Part shown: one piece after another, positions 1-9,341 of the stretch
Layout of the letters: each line of letters opens with the position of its first letter
Position numbering within the stretch: the first letter of the stretch is position 1
NCBI GenBank assembly: GCA_964436865.1
Contig: CAYTFK010000152.1
Span: 1-15,908 of the forward strand
Source of the DNA: JAXGPP01 sp964436865
GTDB taxonomy: Bacteria > Planctomycetota > Planctomycetia > Pirellulales > Thermoguttaceae
Direction: 5' to 3'
DNA length: 15,908 nt
The notes under the pieces: model-generated
Databases searched by the model: none
The model's input: the letters and a program-made list of their open reading frames with translations, nothing else
What the model was told of the DNA's origin: nothing
Made by a program: the position numbers and the translations under genes

Positions 1-264
1 CTGGCACTCGTGTACCGGCTGGATCTTGGCTGGGATGCTGCGCGTGCCGTCGCCGCGCCGCGGATCCATCATCAGTGGCGGCCCGACGAACTCCGCGCGG
101 AGCGGTCGCTGGACCAGCGCGCAGCCGCCGGCCTGGAAACCCTGGGCCACCGGCTCCATCTCGCCCGGACGATCGGAGTTGCCCAGGCCGTGGCGGCCGA
201 ACCTGACGGCCGGTTGACGGGCGTCGCCGATCCGCGCGCCGGCGGAAAGGCACAAGCGACGTAA
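1..264 (+). CDS. ggt: Gamma-glutamyltransferase, C-terminal end (partial)
   Basis: The reading frame is open from the first base and ends at TAA, so only the last 87 codons are present. The translation contains APRIHHQWRPDELRAE followed later by GLETLGHRL and ends with LTGVADPRAGGKA. This is the usual tail of the gamma-glutamyltransferase small subunit, where the family reads roughly 'aPRiHhQwlPd.l..E', '.L...GH.v' and 'G.aDpR..G.A'. Such enzymes are Ntn hydrolases that hydrolyse or transfer the gamma-glutamyl group of glutathione and related compounds, usually in the periplasm. The catalytic threonine and processing site lie upstream of the window and cannot be checked. The next gene follows after 49 bp on the same strand, so co-transcription is possible. 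Confidence 0.78.
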   Translation: MALVYRLDLGWDAARAVAAPRIHHQWRPDELRAERSLDQRAAAGLETLGHRLHLARTIGVAQAVAAEPDGRLTGVADPRAGGKAQAT

Positions 265-313
265 CATCGGTTCACACCAACTCGGATCGCAGAGAGAAGC
301 AGGAGACCCAAGC

Positions 314-1123
314 ATGTCTTGCCGATTCGCCACCCTGTTCATTGTGCTGCTATCGAGTCCAGGGATTGCTGCCGCCATCGACGAGGAAAAGCAACTCGCC
401 GCGCAAACAGAGGGCGCCGCCGACGTAGCACCGTCGAGCGACCTTCAGGTGCCGGATGCCCCGGTATCCGGCGAGCCGGCCGGCGTGGTGACGCTGCGAG
501 TCCTGGCCGCGTCTGTCGTCTTGAATGCCGCAGCCAGCCACACGGTTGAGGCCGGGGCCCACCCCGATACCCCTCACGGCTCGTTGGCCGAAGGGCTAGC
601 AGGCGACCTGAATCAACCGCCGGCGGGCGAGCGGTCCGTTTCCTGGTCGGATCGCGCCCGGGAACTGCTCGATGCGAAAGCTCGCGACGCCGCCATCGAA
701 CTCTTCTTTCAGGTCCGGGTGGCAGCGATCGAAAACACCCCTGCCTCGCTGCAGATCGGCCGCCGGTTTCCGCGCGTTACCGGCACCACGATGTCGCCAC
801 GGGGTGCGATGAACTCGGTGACCTATGAGAACTTCGGCGCGATGCTGGAAGCAATTCCCAGGGTCGAATCCGACGGCCGCATACTCGTCGCCATTCAACT
901 CGAGTCATCCGGTCCAGGTGCGGAGGAGGAAGGCACACCACTGGCCGTTACCGGCGAAGGTCAGCAGATTCGTGCGGGAACGACTGAAACCATGACGCTC
1001 AAGACGACCGTCCGCGCGGCGCCGGGCGAAACCCTGGTGGTTGCCGACCAGTGTTATCACCGTGCCGGCAAACTGGTAGAGTTCTTCGTCCTGCTTGAAG
1101 CAGAGCTTGCCGCGGCAAAATGA
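314..1123 (+). CDS. Secreted protein with secretin-like C-terminal region
   Basis: This is a 269-residue protein with a signal peptide (MSCRFATLFIVLLSSPGIAAA, cleavage near residues 20-21), so it is probably exported. Residues about 22-120 are low-complexity and Ala/Pro-rich. Residues about 130-265 resemble the beta domain of bacterial secretins (GspD/PilQ type): LQIGRRFPRVTG near 146-157, then SVTYENFGAMLEAIPRV (168-184) followed by SDGRI, and finally TTVRAAPGETLVV near 231-243, matching the family pattern 'T.v.v.dGeTvvl'. No N-terminal secretin N-domains and no transmembrane pore module can be seen, and it is far shorter than a real secretin. It is therefore probably one of the small secretin-domain proteins seen in planctomycetes, whose role I do not know. 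An AGGAG element at 301-305 supports the ATG start. Confidence 0.6.
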   Translation: MSCRFATLFIVLLSSPGIAAAIDEEKQLAAQTEGAADVAPSSDLQVPDAPVSGEPAGVVTLRVLAASVVLNAAASHTVEAGAHPDTPHGSLAEGLAGDLNQPPAGERSVSWSDRARELLDAKARDAAIELFFQVRVAAIENTPASLQIGRRFPRVTGTTMSPRGAMNSVTYENFGAMLEAIPRVESDGRILVAIQLESSGPGAEEEGTPLAVTGEGQQIRAGTTETMTLKTTVRAAPGETLVVADQCYHRAGKLVEFFVLLEAELAAAK

Positions 1124-1180
1124 TCCAGATCGGTCATCACCGGCCGGCCTCAAGTAACAATCCATGGAGGAAGATCGATC

Positions 1181-2059
1181 ATGCCTGTTGACGCGCCGCG
1201 ATTGTTGATTTTGGGAGCCCACCCCGACGATGCCGAGTACCATGCCGGCGGCCTGGCCTCGATATACCGCGAGCTTGATTACCCGGTTCGCATGGTCTCA
1301 ATGACCAACGGCCAGGCCGGCCATTTTGAGCGCCCGCCGCACGAGTTGGCCGCACTTCGCCGCGAGGAGGCCGCCGCGGCGGGCCGCACGATCGGTGCGG
1401 AGTACGTCACCTGGGACATTCCCGACGGCGAGTTGGTGGCCGACCTCGCCGCGCGCGAACGGGTGATCCGCGAGATCCGCCGGTTCCGGCCGGACCTGGT
1501 GCTCACCCATCGGCCGAACGATTATCACCCGGATCACCGCGCGGCGGGCCAACTGGTGCAGGATGCGACCTACCTGGTGACGGTGCCCAATGTGCTCCGC
1601 GACACGCCGGCGTTGGCGCGAGATCCGGTGGTAGCCTACATGCCCGACCTGTTTACCAGGCCGCTCCCCCTGGCTGCCGACATCGTGCTCGACGTGACCG
1701 ATCGCGCCGGCGCGATTGTGCGGATGCTGGCCTGCCATCGCACGCAGGTCTTCGAATGGCTTCCCTACCAGGACGGTGTGCTCGATCAGGTGCCGGCCGA
1801 CGACGAGCAGAAGCTCGCCTGGCTGGCCGGCTGGCACCGCAAGCACATGCTGCCCCGCGCCGAGCGGTTTCGAGCCGAGCTGATCGCCGCTTATGGGGAA
1901 GATCGCGGCCGCCGCATCGAACTTTGCGAGGTGTTCGAGTTGAGCGAGCACGCGGCCGCCGCCGATCTGGCGCGCCGGCAACGGCTCTTTCCCGGCGCGA
2001 TTTGCCGGCCGCCGCGGTCCAACCCGTCAGCCACACCGGCGCACCACGAAATCGAATAG
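1181..2059 (+). CDS. PIG-L/LmbE family N-acetylglucosaminyl deacetylase-like protein
   Basis: This 292-residue protein is of the PIG-L (LmbE) family, zinc-dependent deacetylases acting on N-acetylglucosaminyl conjugates. The N-terminal signature LILGAHPDDAEYHAGG is at residues 9-24. His14, Asp16 and Asp17 correspond to the zinc ligands and catalytic aspartate of the family. The second signature THRPNDYHPDHRAAG (109-123) supplies the remaining zinc-binding histidine. The length fits the family. The start is fixed by a good Shine-Dalgarno GGAGG at 1166-1170, ten bases before ATG. The substrate cannot be read from sequence: family members act in mycothiol/bacillithiol synthesis, GPI anchors or sugar catabolism, and no thiol biosynthesis neighbours are present. 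The last 25 residues are Pro/Arg-rich and probably disordered. The gene converges on the minus-strand lipoprotein gene. Confidence 0.85.
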   Translation: MPVDAPRLLILGAHPDDAEYHAGGLASIYRELDYPVRMVSMTNGQAGHFERPPHELAALRREEAAAAGRTIGAEYVTWDIPDGELVADLAARERVIREIRRFRPDLVLTHRPNDYHPDHRAAGQLVQDATYLVTVPNVLRDTPALARDPVVAYMPDLFTRPLPLAADIVLDVTDRAGAIVRMLACHRTQVFEWLPYQDGVLDQVPADDEQKLAWLAGWHRKHMLPRAERFRAELIAAYGEDRGRRIELCEVFELSEHAAAADLARRQRLFPGAICRPPRSNPSATPAHHEIE

Positions 2060-2107
2060 CGGGGAGTCGTGTCCTCGGCACCGCGCCGCGGACATGGCCC
2101 CAGCCCG

Positions 2108-2120
2108 TGCGGCATCCGCA
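2108..2120. terminator. Small hairpin between convergent genes
   Basis: Bases TGCGG (2108-2112) and CCGCA (2116-2120) form a 5-bp stem with a 3-nt loop in the 69-bp gap between two convergent genes. There is no T tract on either side, so intrinsic termination is only a weak possibility. Confidence 0.2.
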
Positions 2121-2128
2121 GCGGAACG

Positions 2129-4651
2129 TTATTCGGGCGGCTTCACTTCCCAGGCATCGAGGCCCTCCGTCGTGGCGACGAGAAGGACGTTCTTGCCGCC
2201 AAAACGGGCGGCGGCGACGCCGGTGAGCGGAGCCCCGTAGGCGAAGCGGTCGACCAGGGCGCCGTCCGACGTGAGGATGTGGATCGTGCTGTCGGCCGAG
2301 GCGAAGATCCACTCGTCGGGCTCATCGCCGATTACCGGGCCGGAGGCAATGGGATCGATCGGCTGTTCGTGGGCCCCGCGCGGCAGCGGATACTTCCACT
2401 GCTCGTTCCCTTGAACGTCGAAACCGATGGCCTCAAGATTCGAATCCTCCATCGCCGCCAGGGCGCAGATCTCCGGCTGCTGGTCGTCGTCGAGGTCGGC
2501 GCCTGCCAGCCAGGCGAGGTTGCGGTCGGGCACGGCAACGTCGCCCACCGCTTCCCCCTTTGAATTGATCGTCTTGAGCGTGCCGGGACCAGGCCCCTCG
2601 GTGTTGGTCACGAGCACCAGCCGCTGCCCGTCGGCGTCGGCCCCGAGGACGGCAACGCGGAACGCATTGGCCACCGACCGGTTGCGCCACAACCGTTCGC
2701 CCTTCAGCGAGATGGCGTGTACCCCCGCCACATTCCAGAAGCCGGCACAGATCTCGGGGGTGCCGTCGCCGTCGAGGTCGGCGATGCGCACGTCGCCGAT
2801 GCCGTAAGGATTGTCCGCGGCGTCCTCGGGATAGCTCATCAGCCGCTTGAACTGCTCGTCGAACAGGTGCAGTTGCTGGCCTGGGCTCGACGAACCGACA
2901 TAGTACCGCTTGCCCTCCTTGTCGGTGGCGGTCCGCAGGAAGCGGATTGCTTCAACGGGTCGCTCGATGAGCGCATGCCGGGCAATTGCCTTGCCCTCGG
3001 TATTGATTTCGACGGCCTCGTTTTCGCCGTCCAGCACCACGATCTGGGGCGTGCCGCCGTTCTGGACGACCAGGATATTACCCGGCGCCTTGACGTCGCT
3101 GCTCCGCCAGAGCTGCGTGAGCTTGAGGGTTTCCGGTTCCGACCGGGGAAGGATCTCGGCCCGCGGAGCCGCCTGCTCGGTGGGCACCAATGGCGTGAAG
3201 AGGTCGTCGTCAACGGCCTGCTGGCGGAGCTGCCGGAAGGCCTCCTTCTGCGCGTCGTACTGGGCCAATCCATCAGAATAGAGGTCGTCGCCCGCCAGCA
3301 ATCGCTCGAGATGCGCGGAGAGCTGTGCATCGAGATCGGCAGTGCCGCCAGTCCGGTACTGCTGCACCACCCCCACGCCGTCGAGGACGATCGTCGTCGG
3401 GATGAAGGCGTACTGGAACACCTTTGCCGTCTGCTCCTTGTCGCGCGCAAGCGGAATGTCGACGTTCATCGCCTTCATCGCGTCGGCGACATTTCGGTCT
3501 TCCATGCTGGGGTCGTCGACGCTGACCGCATAGAAATTGACCCGTGCGCCGTGTTCCTTGTAGACCTCGTTCAACAGGGGCATGAGCTGCCGGCACGGCT
3601 GGCACCAGGTCGCCCACAGATCAAGCACGGCCGGCTTGCCCGAGAGTGTTGCCAGCGTCACTTCCTTGCCGTCCGAGTCGACGAACTTGAAATCGGGCGC
3701 CGGTTTGCCGAGCAGCATCAGTTCGGGTGGGGTCAGGGCCTCGACCGTGGCAATGCCCTCCGGCAGTTGATACTGGAATGCCCGGGGATCCACTTGCCCG
3801 TTGACCTGCGCACCGGTGAAGTCAGCGACCATCGCCAGGTCGGTGATCTGTTCCGCCGGAATGATCTCGCGGAGCGCGTTGGTGGGGAACTCCAAGCGGC
3901 GCAGCAAGTAGTTCTCCTGATCGATCCAGAATACGCTCGTGCCGTCGAACCGCTTCACCTGCACGCGGTAGCACTTGCGATTTTCGATCTCGGCGATCGG
4001 CAGCAGCGTAGTGTCTTCCGCCTGGTGGAGGAACGTCTTGAGCGGATCGTTGGCCCACAGCAGGATCAATTGCACGGGGACCCATGAATAGGTCTGTGTC
4101 GGTCCCTGGATGAGGGCGGCGGCCAACTCGTGATCGGCGTAGAGCGACGTGAGATCAACCTTCTCCCCCACCGCCTTCTTGAGCACCTGGTTCGGCAGAT
4201 TGGGAACCGTAGCCCAGATCGACGCACCATCGCTCATTGCGATCGCCGGTCCGATCTGCACGCGAACCTTGTTGGGCCCTTCCCAGACGACAAGGTACTC
4301 GAACTGATCCTCAATCGGATCGCTGCCCGATTTGCCCGTGATCTTGAGCGAGCCCTGATCGTTGTAGCTCGACACGCCCTTGTAGGCGGCCACCATCGAC
4401 TGGAGTATCTTCTTCGGATCGCCCTTTGGCACCGGTTCCGTCGCGGCGGCCGCGGCGCCCGACGCCGCCTGGCCGTCGCTCGAGGAGGATGCGGTTTGTC
4501 GCTCGGCGGTGCTGTCGGGTGGCGGCGCCGCAGGCGGCTCATCTGCTTGCCGGCAACCCAGGCTGCAGATCAGGGCCAGGCCAATCAGACCTGCCGCCAT
4601 GCCGACCGCAAATCGGCCGCTTCCTCGCCGTGACGATCCATGTTCACTCAT
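2129..4651 (-). CDS. Lipoprotein fusing LolA-like, TlpA-thioredoxin and FG-GAP-like repeat domains
   Basis: I chose the internal ATG at 4651 (840 residues). It is preceded by GATGAGGAT as ribosome-binding site and is followed directly by a basic, hydrophobic signal ending in ICSLGC, a lipobox with Cys33 as the lipidated residue. The frame extends 37 codons further upstream, but that stretch has no signal character. Residues 34-75 are a Pro/Ala/Ser linker. Residues about 80-310 resemble the LolA/DUF2092 lipoprotein-carrier fold (KILQSMVAAYKGVSSY, then FEYLVVWEGPNKVRVQ and YRVQVKRFDGTSVFWIDQEN). Residues about 313-455 are a TlpA/AhpC-type thioredoxin domain with LWATWCQPC, Cys350 and Cys353 as the redox pair, and a cis-proline at FIPTT (Pro418). 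Residues about 500-838 look like a beta-propeller, with the calcium-loop signatures DLDGDGTPE (625-633) and DLDDDQQPE (719-727). It probably sits on the periplasmic face of a membrane and acts in thiol-disulfide chemistry; the partner is unknown. Confidence 0.8.
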   Translation of the reverse strand: MSEHGSSRRGSGRFAVGMAAGLIGLALICSLGCRQADEPPAAPPPDSTAERQTASSSSDGQAASGAAAAATEPVPKGDPKKILQSMVAAYKGVSSYNDQGSLKITGKSGSDPIEDQFEYLVVWEGPNKVRVQIGPAIAMSDGASIWATVPNLPNQVLKKAVGEKVDLTSLYADHELAAALIQGPTQTYSWVPVQLILLWANDPLKTFLHQAEDTTLLPIAEIENRKCYRVQVKRFDGTSVFWIDQENYLLRRLEFPTNALREIIPAEQITDLAMVADFTGAQVNGQVDPRAFQYQLPEGIATVEALTPPELMLLGKPAPDFKFVDSDGKEVTLATLSGKPAVLDLWATWCQPCRQLMPLLNEVYKEHGARVNFYAVSVDDPSMEDRNVADAMKAMNVDIPLARDKEQTAKVFQYAFIPTTIVLDGVGVVQQYRTGGTADLDAQLSAHLERLLAGDDLYSDGLAQYDAQKEAFRQLRQQAVDDDLFTPLVPTEQAAPRAEILPRSEPETLKLTQLWRSSDVKAPGNILVVQNGGTPQIVVLDGENEAVEINTEGKAIARHALIERPVEAIRFLRTATDKEGKRYYVGSSSPGQQLHLFDEQFKRLMSYPEDAADNPYGIGDVRIADLDGDGTPEICAGFWNVAGVHAISLKGERLWRNRSVANAFRVAVLGADADGQRLVLVTNTEGPGPGTLKTINSKGEAVGDVAVPDRNLAWLAGADLDDDQQPEICALAAMEDSNLEAIGFDVQGNEQWKYPLPRGAHEQPIDPIASGPVIGDEPDEWIFASADSTIHILTSDGALVDRFAYGAPLTGVAAARFGGKNVLLVATTEGLDAWEVKPPE

Positions 4652-4876
4652 CCGATCATCCTCATCAGCAATACGGTTGGATGGCTCGACCAAACACTCA
4701 TTATTCGGGAATTGGGCCGACACGTAAAGCTCGACTTGGCGCCGTCTTGGGCGCTGCGGCAAGACAATGCTTAGCTACCCTGTAGGGATTGCCAGGATTG
4801 CGCAGCTTCAAGTGATACAATTGCTCGAAGGCTCGTATTTCCATTCCTGCGACCAGCCAGCCGCATCGCAACAACC

Positions 4877-6103
4877 ATGGATTATTTGCTGCAATACGGA
4901 ATCAGCTCGGAAGTGGCCTTGGAGCTCGCCTCGAATACGATCGTGGGGCAGTTCGGCCGTCCCGCGATGTCCCGCCTCGTCGATCCGGAAGCGAGCGCCG
5001 CCGAGGCCCTGGCCAATCCGCTGGAGTATCCCGGCTTGGCACGCGCCACAACTCCCGGCGATCGTGTCACCGTGGCCCTGGAGCCCGCCGTGCCGTGTGC
5101 CGATCAGATGGTCGCCGCAGTGGTCGGCGCATTGGCCACAGCGGGCATCGCCCCCGATGGCGTCACCGTCCTGCGGACCGCTACCGACGAGCGGGTCGGT
5201 GCGGGTGATCCGCGCCCGATGTTGCCGCCGGGCCTGGCCGAAAGTATTGCGGTGGTGACCCACCACCCGGCCGAGCGCGAGCGGATGGCTTACCTCGCGG
5301 CAGCCGACAACGGCGAACCGATTCTGCTGCACCGCGCCGTAGTCGATGCCGACGTGGTGCTGCCGGTGGGCTGTATCCACAACCCGTCCGCGGCGGGCTT
5401 CCATGGCATTTACGGCGCGATCTACCCCACCTTCTCCGACGAGCGCACCCTGAAACGGTTCCATTCTCCCGCGGCGCTCGATGTGCACGGCGGTCCGAAG
5501 AGCAAGGTCATCGAACGGGTGGATCAGGTCGGTTGGCTGCTGGGCGCGGCGATGACGATGCAGGTCATTCCGGGTGCGGGGGACGATCTCCTCCACGTGC
5601 TGGCCGGCGAGGCCCAGGCGGTGTCGCGGCGCGGACGCGAGCTTTACGAGCGCGCTTGGGGAGGCACCGTCCCCCAGCGCGCCAGCCTGGTCATCGCCAC
5701 CATCGAAGGCCGGCAGCAGACCTGGGACAATCTGGGACGCGCCCTGGCGGCCGCCGAGTTGCTCGTCGAAGATGACGGTGCGATCGTCATCTGCTGCGAT
5801 CTGGCCGGCGAACCCGGTCCGGCCGTCGCCCGGCTGGCGGCTCCCGGTTCCCGCGAGGCCGCGTTGCGTGAAATCCGCAAGGACCGGCCGGACGATGCCC
5901 AGGCGGCCACCCAGTTGGCGCAGGCCCAGGAGCGCGCCCGCGTGTATCTGCTCAGCAAGCTGGACCCGTCGTTGCTGGAAGACCTGGAACTGGCCCCCGT
6001 CACCGATCCCGACGACATCGGCCGGTTGGCCCGTCGCCACCCATCGTGTATCGTGCTGTCTAATGCTCCGCGAACCATGGTTCGCTTGCGAGACGCCTCA
6101 TAG
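4877..6103 (+). CDS. LarA-like (DUF2088) protein lacking the cofactor lysine
   Basis: This 408-residue protein has the layout of the LarA/DUF2088 family, nickel-dependent lactate racemase and relatives. An N-terminal domain includes THHPAERERMAYL (128-140). It is followed by the central signature DADVVLPVGCIHNPSAAGF (157-175) and by FHSPAALD (195-202), then a C-terminal domain with IEGRQQTWDNLGRALAAAE (276-294). By eye, His130, His168 and His196 occupy the places of the LarA metal-site or catalytic histidines. The family loop reads AGFSGGAK, in which the Lys carries the pincer-nickel cofactor. Here it reads AGFHGIYG, with Gly180 at the Lys position. No larB, larC or larE cofactor genes are in the window. 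It is therefore probably a divergent family member with another reaction or a non-covalent cofactor. There is no clear Shine-Dalgarno. The next gene, yggS, starts 26 bp downstream, suggesting an operon. Confidence 0.72.
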   Translation: MDYLLQYGISSEVALELASNTIVGQFGRPAMSRLVDPEASAAEALANPLEYPGLARATTPGDRVTVALEPAVPCADQMVAAVVGALATAGIAPDGVTVLRTATDERVGAGDPRPMLPPGLAESIAVVTHHPAERERMAYLAAADNGEPILLHRAVVDADVVLPVGCIHNPSAAGFHGIYGAIYPTFSDERTLKRFHSPAALDVHGGPKSKVIERVDQVGWLLGAAMTMQVIPGAGDDLLHVLAGEAQAVSRRGRELYERAWGGTVPQRASLVIATIEGRQQTWDNLGRALAAAELLVEDDGAIVICCDLAGEPGPAVARLAAPGSREAALREIRKDRPDDAQAATQLAQAQERARVYLLSKLDPSLLEDLELAPVTDPDDIGRLARRHPSCIVLSNAPRTMVRLRDAS

Positions 6104-6129
6104 GAGCCCCCAGCGAAAGGCCCGCCGCA

Positions 6130-6843
6130 GTGTCGATGTCGGATCTTGCCCGGCAGATCATCGAGAACCTGACCCAGGTCCGCGCGCGGATCGCCGACGC
6201 GGCCGCCCGCTCGGGGCGTAGCGCCAACGCAGTGCGGCTCATTGCGGTGACGAAGTACGTCGATGAGCCCGCCATCAGGGCGGTGGTGGATGCCGGTTGC
6301 CGAATTCTCGGCGAAAGCCGGCCGCAGCAGTTGTGGGACCGCGCCGAGCGGCTGGCCGATCTCGGAGTCTCGTGGCATCTGATCGGCCATCTGCAGCGCA
6401 ACAAGGTGCGGCGGACACTCCCCCTGGCGTCGATGGTGGAATCGGTCGATACCCCGCAGTTGCTCGAGACGATCGACCGTGTCGCCGGCGAGCTTGCACT
6501 CCGCGCCGCGGTGCTCTTGGAAGTGAACGTATCGGGAGAGGAGGCCAAGTACGGCCTGGCGCCGGGCGACGTCGAGCCGCTGCTGGCAAAGCTGCCCGAG
6601 TACCCACACGTCGAAGTTCGCGGCTTGATGTGCATGGCCGGACTGAGCAGCGGGCCGGAACAGACGCGGCGCGAGTTCGCCACACTCCGCGAGCTTCGCG
6701 ACCGATTGCGGTCCAACAGCCCGCCCGGCGTGTCGCTTGACGAACTGTCGATGGGCATGAGCGGCGACTACGAAGCGGCCATCGAAGAGGGAGCGACGAT
6801 GGTGCGGATCGGTTCCGCGTTGTTCGAGGGGCTGGTCGAATGA
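6130..6843 (+). CDS. yggS: YggS-family pyridoxal phosphate homeostasis protein
   Basis: This 237-residue protein is of the YggS/PROSC family, a PLP-binding, fold-III alanine-racemase-like barrel that buffers free PLP and has no known catalytic reaction. RLIAVTKYVDEPAIR (36-50) contains Lys42, the predicted Schiff-base lysine. Next come RILGESRPQQL (58-68; the family usually has GENRvQE), WHLIGHLQRNK (82-92), VLLEVNVSGEEAKYG (128-142) and SMGMSGDYEAAIEEG (207-221), with ATMVRIGSALFEG at the end. The length matches the family. The start is GTG at 6130, with GAAAGG at 6115-6120 as a likely ribosome-binding site; an ATG two codons later (6136) is an alternative. The stop overlaps the start of yggU (ATGA), which argues for translational coupling. 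Confidence 0.93.
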   Translation: MSMSDLARQIIENLTQVRARIADAAARSGRSANAVRLIAVTKYVDEPAIRAVVDAGCRILGESRPQQLWDRAERLADLGVSWHLIGHLQRNKVRRTLPLASMVESVDTPQLLETIDRVAGELALRAAVLLEVNVSGEEAKYGLAPGDVEPLLAKLPEYPHVEVRGLMCMAGLSSGPEQTRREFATLRELRDRLRSNSPPGVSLDELSMGMSGDYEAAIEEGATMVRIGSALFEGLVE

Positions 6844-7136
6844 TCGCGCTGGAAGCCCACGCCGAGGGAACAATCCTCCCGGTCCGCGCCCACCCGGCGG
6901 CCCGCCGCAACGAGATCCGCGGCGAGCAGGAGGGGATGCTCAAGGTCTCGGTGACCCAGGCGCCCGAGAAGGGCAAGGCGAACAAGGCGATCGTCGAGTG
7001 CGTCGCGAAGAACCTCGGCGTGAAGAAGTCGCAGATTGAGGTGATCGCCGGCCAGGCTTCGCACCACAAGCGCCTGTTGATCCGCGGCGCGAGCGTCGAG
7101 GAAATCGCAGCGGCGATCGCCCCGTTCCTGGAGTGA
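6840..7136 (+). CDS. yggU: DUF167 / UPF0235 (YggU-like) small protein
   Basis: This 98-residue protein is of the DUF167 (YggU) family, whose function is not established. The family pattern is clear: ILPVRAHPAARRNEI near residues 12-26, then LKVSVTQAPEKGKANKAIVE (residues 34-53), and IEVIAGQASHHKRLLIRG (66-83). The whole protein is essentially one domain. It overlaps yggS by the ATGA motif. The pairing of yggS with a DUF167 gene is common in bacteria and supports both calls. A strong hairpin 35 bases after the stop is the likely transcript end. Confidence 0.93.
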   Translation: MIALEAHAEGTILPVRAHPAARRNEIRGEQEGMLKVSVTQAPEKGKANKAIVECVAKNLGVKKSQIEVIAGQASHHKRLLIRGASVEEIAAAIAPFLE

Positions 7137-7170
7137 TCGCCGCGCGAATCAAGTGCCAAAGCGATCGGCT

Positions 7171-7209
7171 GCAATACCCGCGGCCGGACGGGCCGGCCGC
7201 GGGCATTGC
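7171..7209 (-). terminator. Long GC-rich hairpin between yggU and acs
   Basis: Bases 7171-7187 (GCAATACCCGCGGCCGG) and 7193-7209 form a 17-bp inverted repeat around a 5-nt loop. Read on the plus strand it has one A-C mismatch; on the minus strand the same position is a G-U wobble, so the acs transcript would pair fully. It lies 14 bases after the acs stop and 35 bases after the yggU stop. No T tract follows on either strand, so it may be a bidirectional, rho-assisted or RNA-stabilising end. Confidence 0.6.
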
Positions 7210-7222
7210 CGTTCTCAGTCTG

Positions 7223-9181
<1,959 letters not shown>

Positions 9182-9226
9182 GTGCGGGCTACCTCCGAAT
9201 CCGGTGACGCGACTAATCTACAAGAG

Positions 9227-9245
9227 CACTCCGGGGTAGGGAGTG
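9227..9245. promoter_or_regulatory. Inverted repeat in the acs leader, possible operator
   Basis: CACTCC (9227-9232) and GGAGTG (9240-9245) form a 6-bp inverted repeat with a 7-nt gap, placed just downstream of the predicted acs transcription start. It could be an operator half-site pair or a leader hairpin. No regulator gene lies next to it, so its function is a guess. Confidence 0.3.
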
Positions 9246-9253
9246 TCGCGTCC

Positions 9254-9283
9254 AGTCTAGTGGTTCCGCGAACTGAGTGTCAA
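9254..9283 (-). promoter_or_regulatory. acs: Sigma70-like promoter for acs
   Basis: On the minus strand a perfect TTGACA (-35, plus-strand 9278-9283) is followed after 18 bases by TAGACT (-10, plus-strand 9254-9259; four of six matches to TATAAT). Transcription would start near 9247 and give a leader of about 65 bases before the acs ATG. It is the best promoter match I saw in the window. Confidence 0.5.
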
Positions 9284-9300
9284 CGAACCCCCCCACGGTA

Positions 9301-9324
9301 AAATCGCGGCGAAGCTCACGATTT
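9301..9324 (-). terminator. Weak hairpin after the MFS gene
   Basis: On the minus strand AAATCG pairs with CGATTT (plus-strand 9319-9324 and 9301-9306) around a 12-nt loop, and a run of only four Ts spans the end. It lies 18 bases after the transporter stop. The stem is short, so the call is tentative. Confidence 0.25.
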
Positions 9325-9341
9325 CGCTGCCAGTCTTGCCA

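Noticed and set aside
2717..4087. Long plus-strand open frame (456 codons) opposite the lipoprotein gene
   Set aside because: It is the GC-rich antisense shadow of the lipoprotein gene, whose product has a signal peptide and recognisable domains; the antisense product shows none.
4789..4821. Promoter for the LarA-like gene (TTGCCA and TACAAT)
   Set aside because: The spacer is 21 bases, too long for a normal sigma70 promoter; only the TACAAT element is suggestive.
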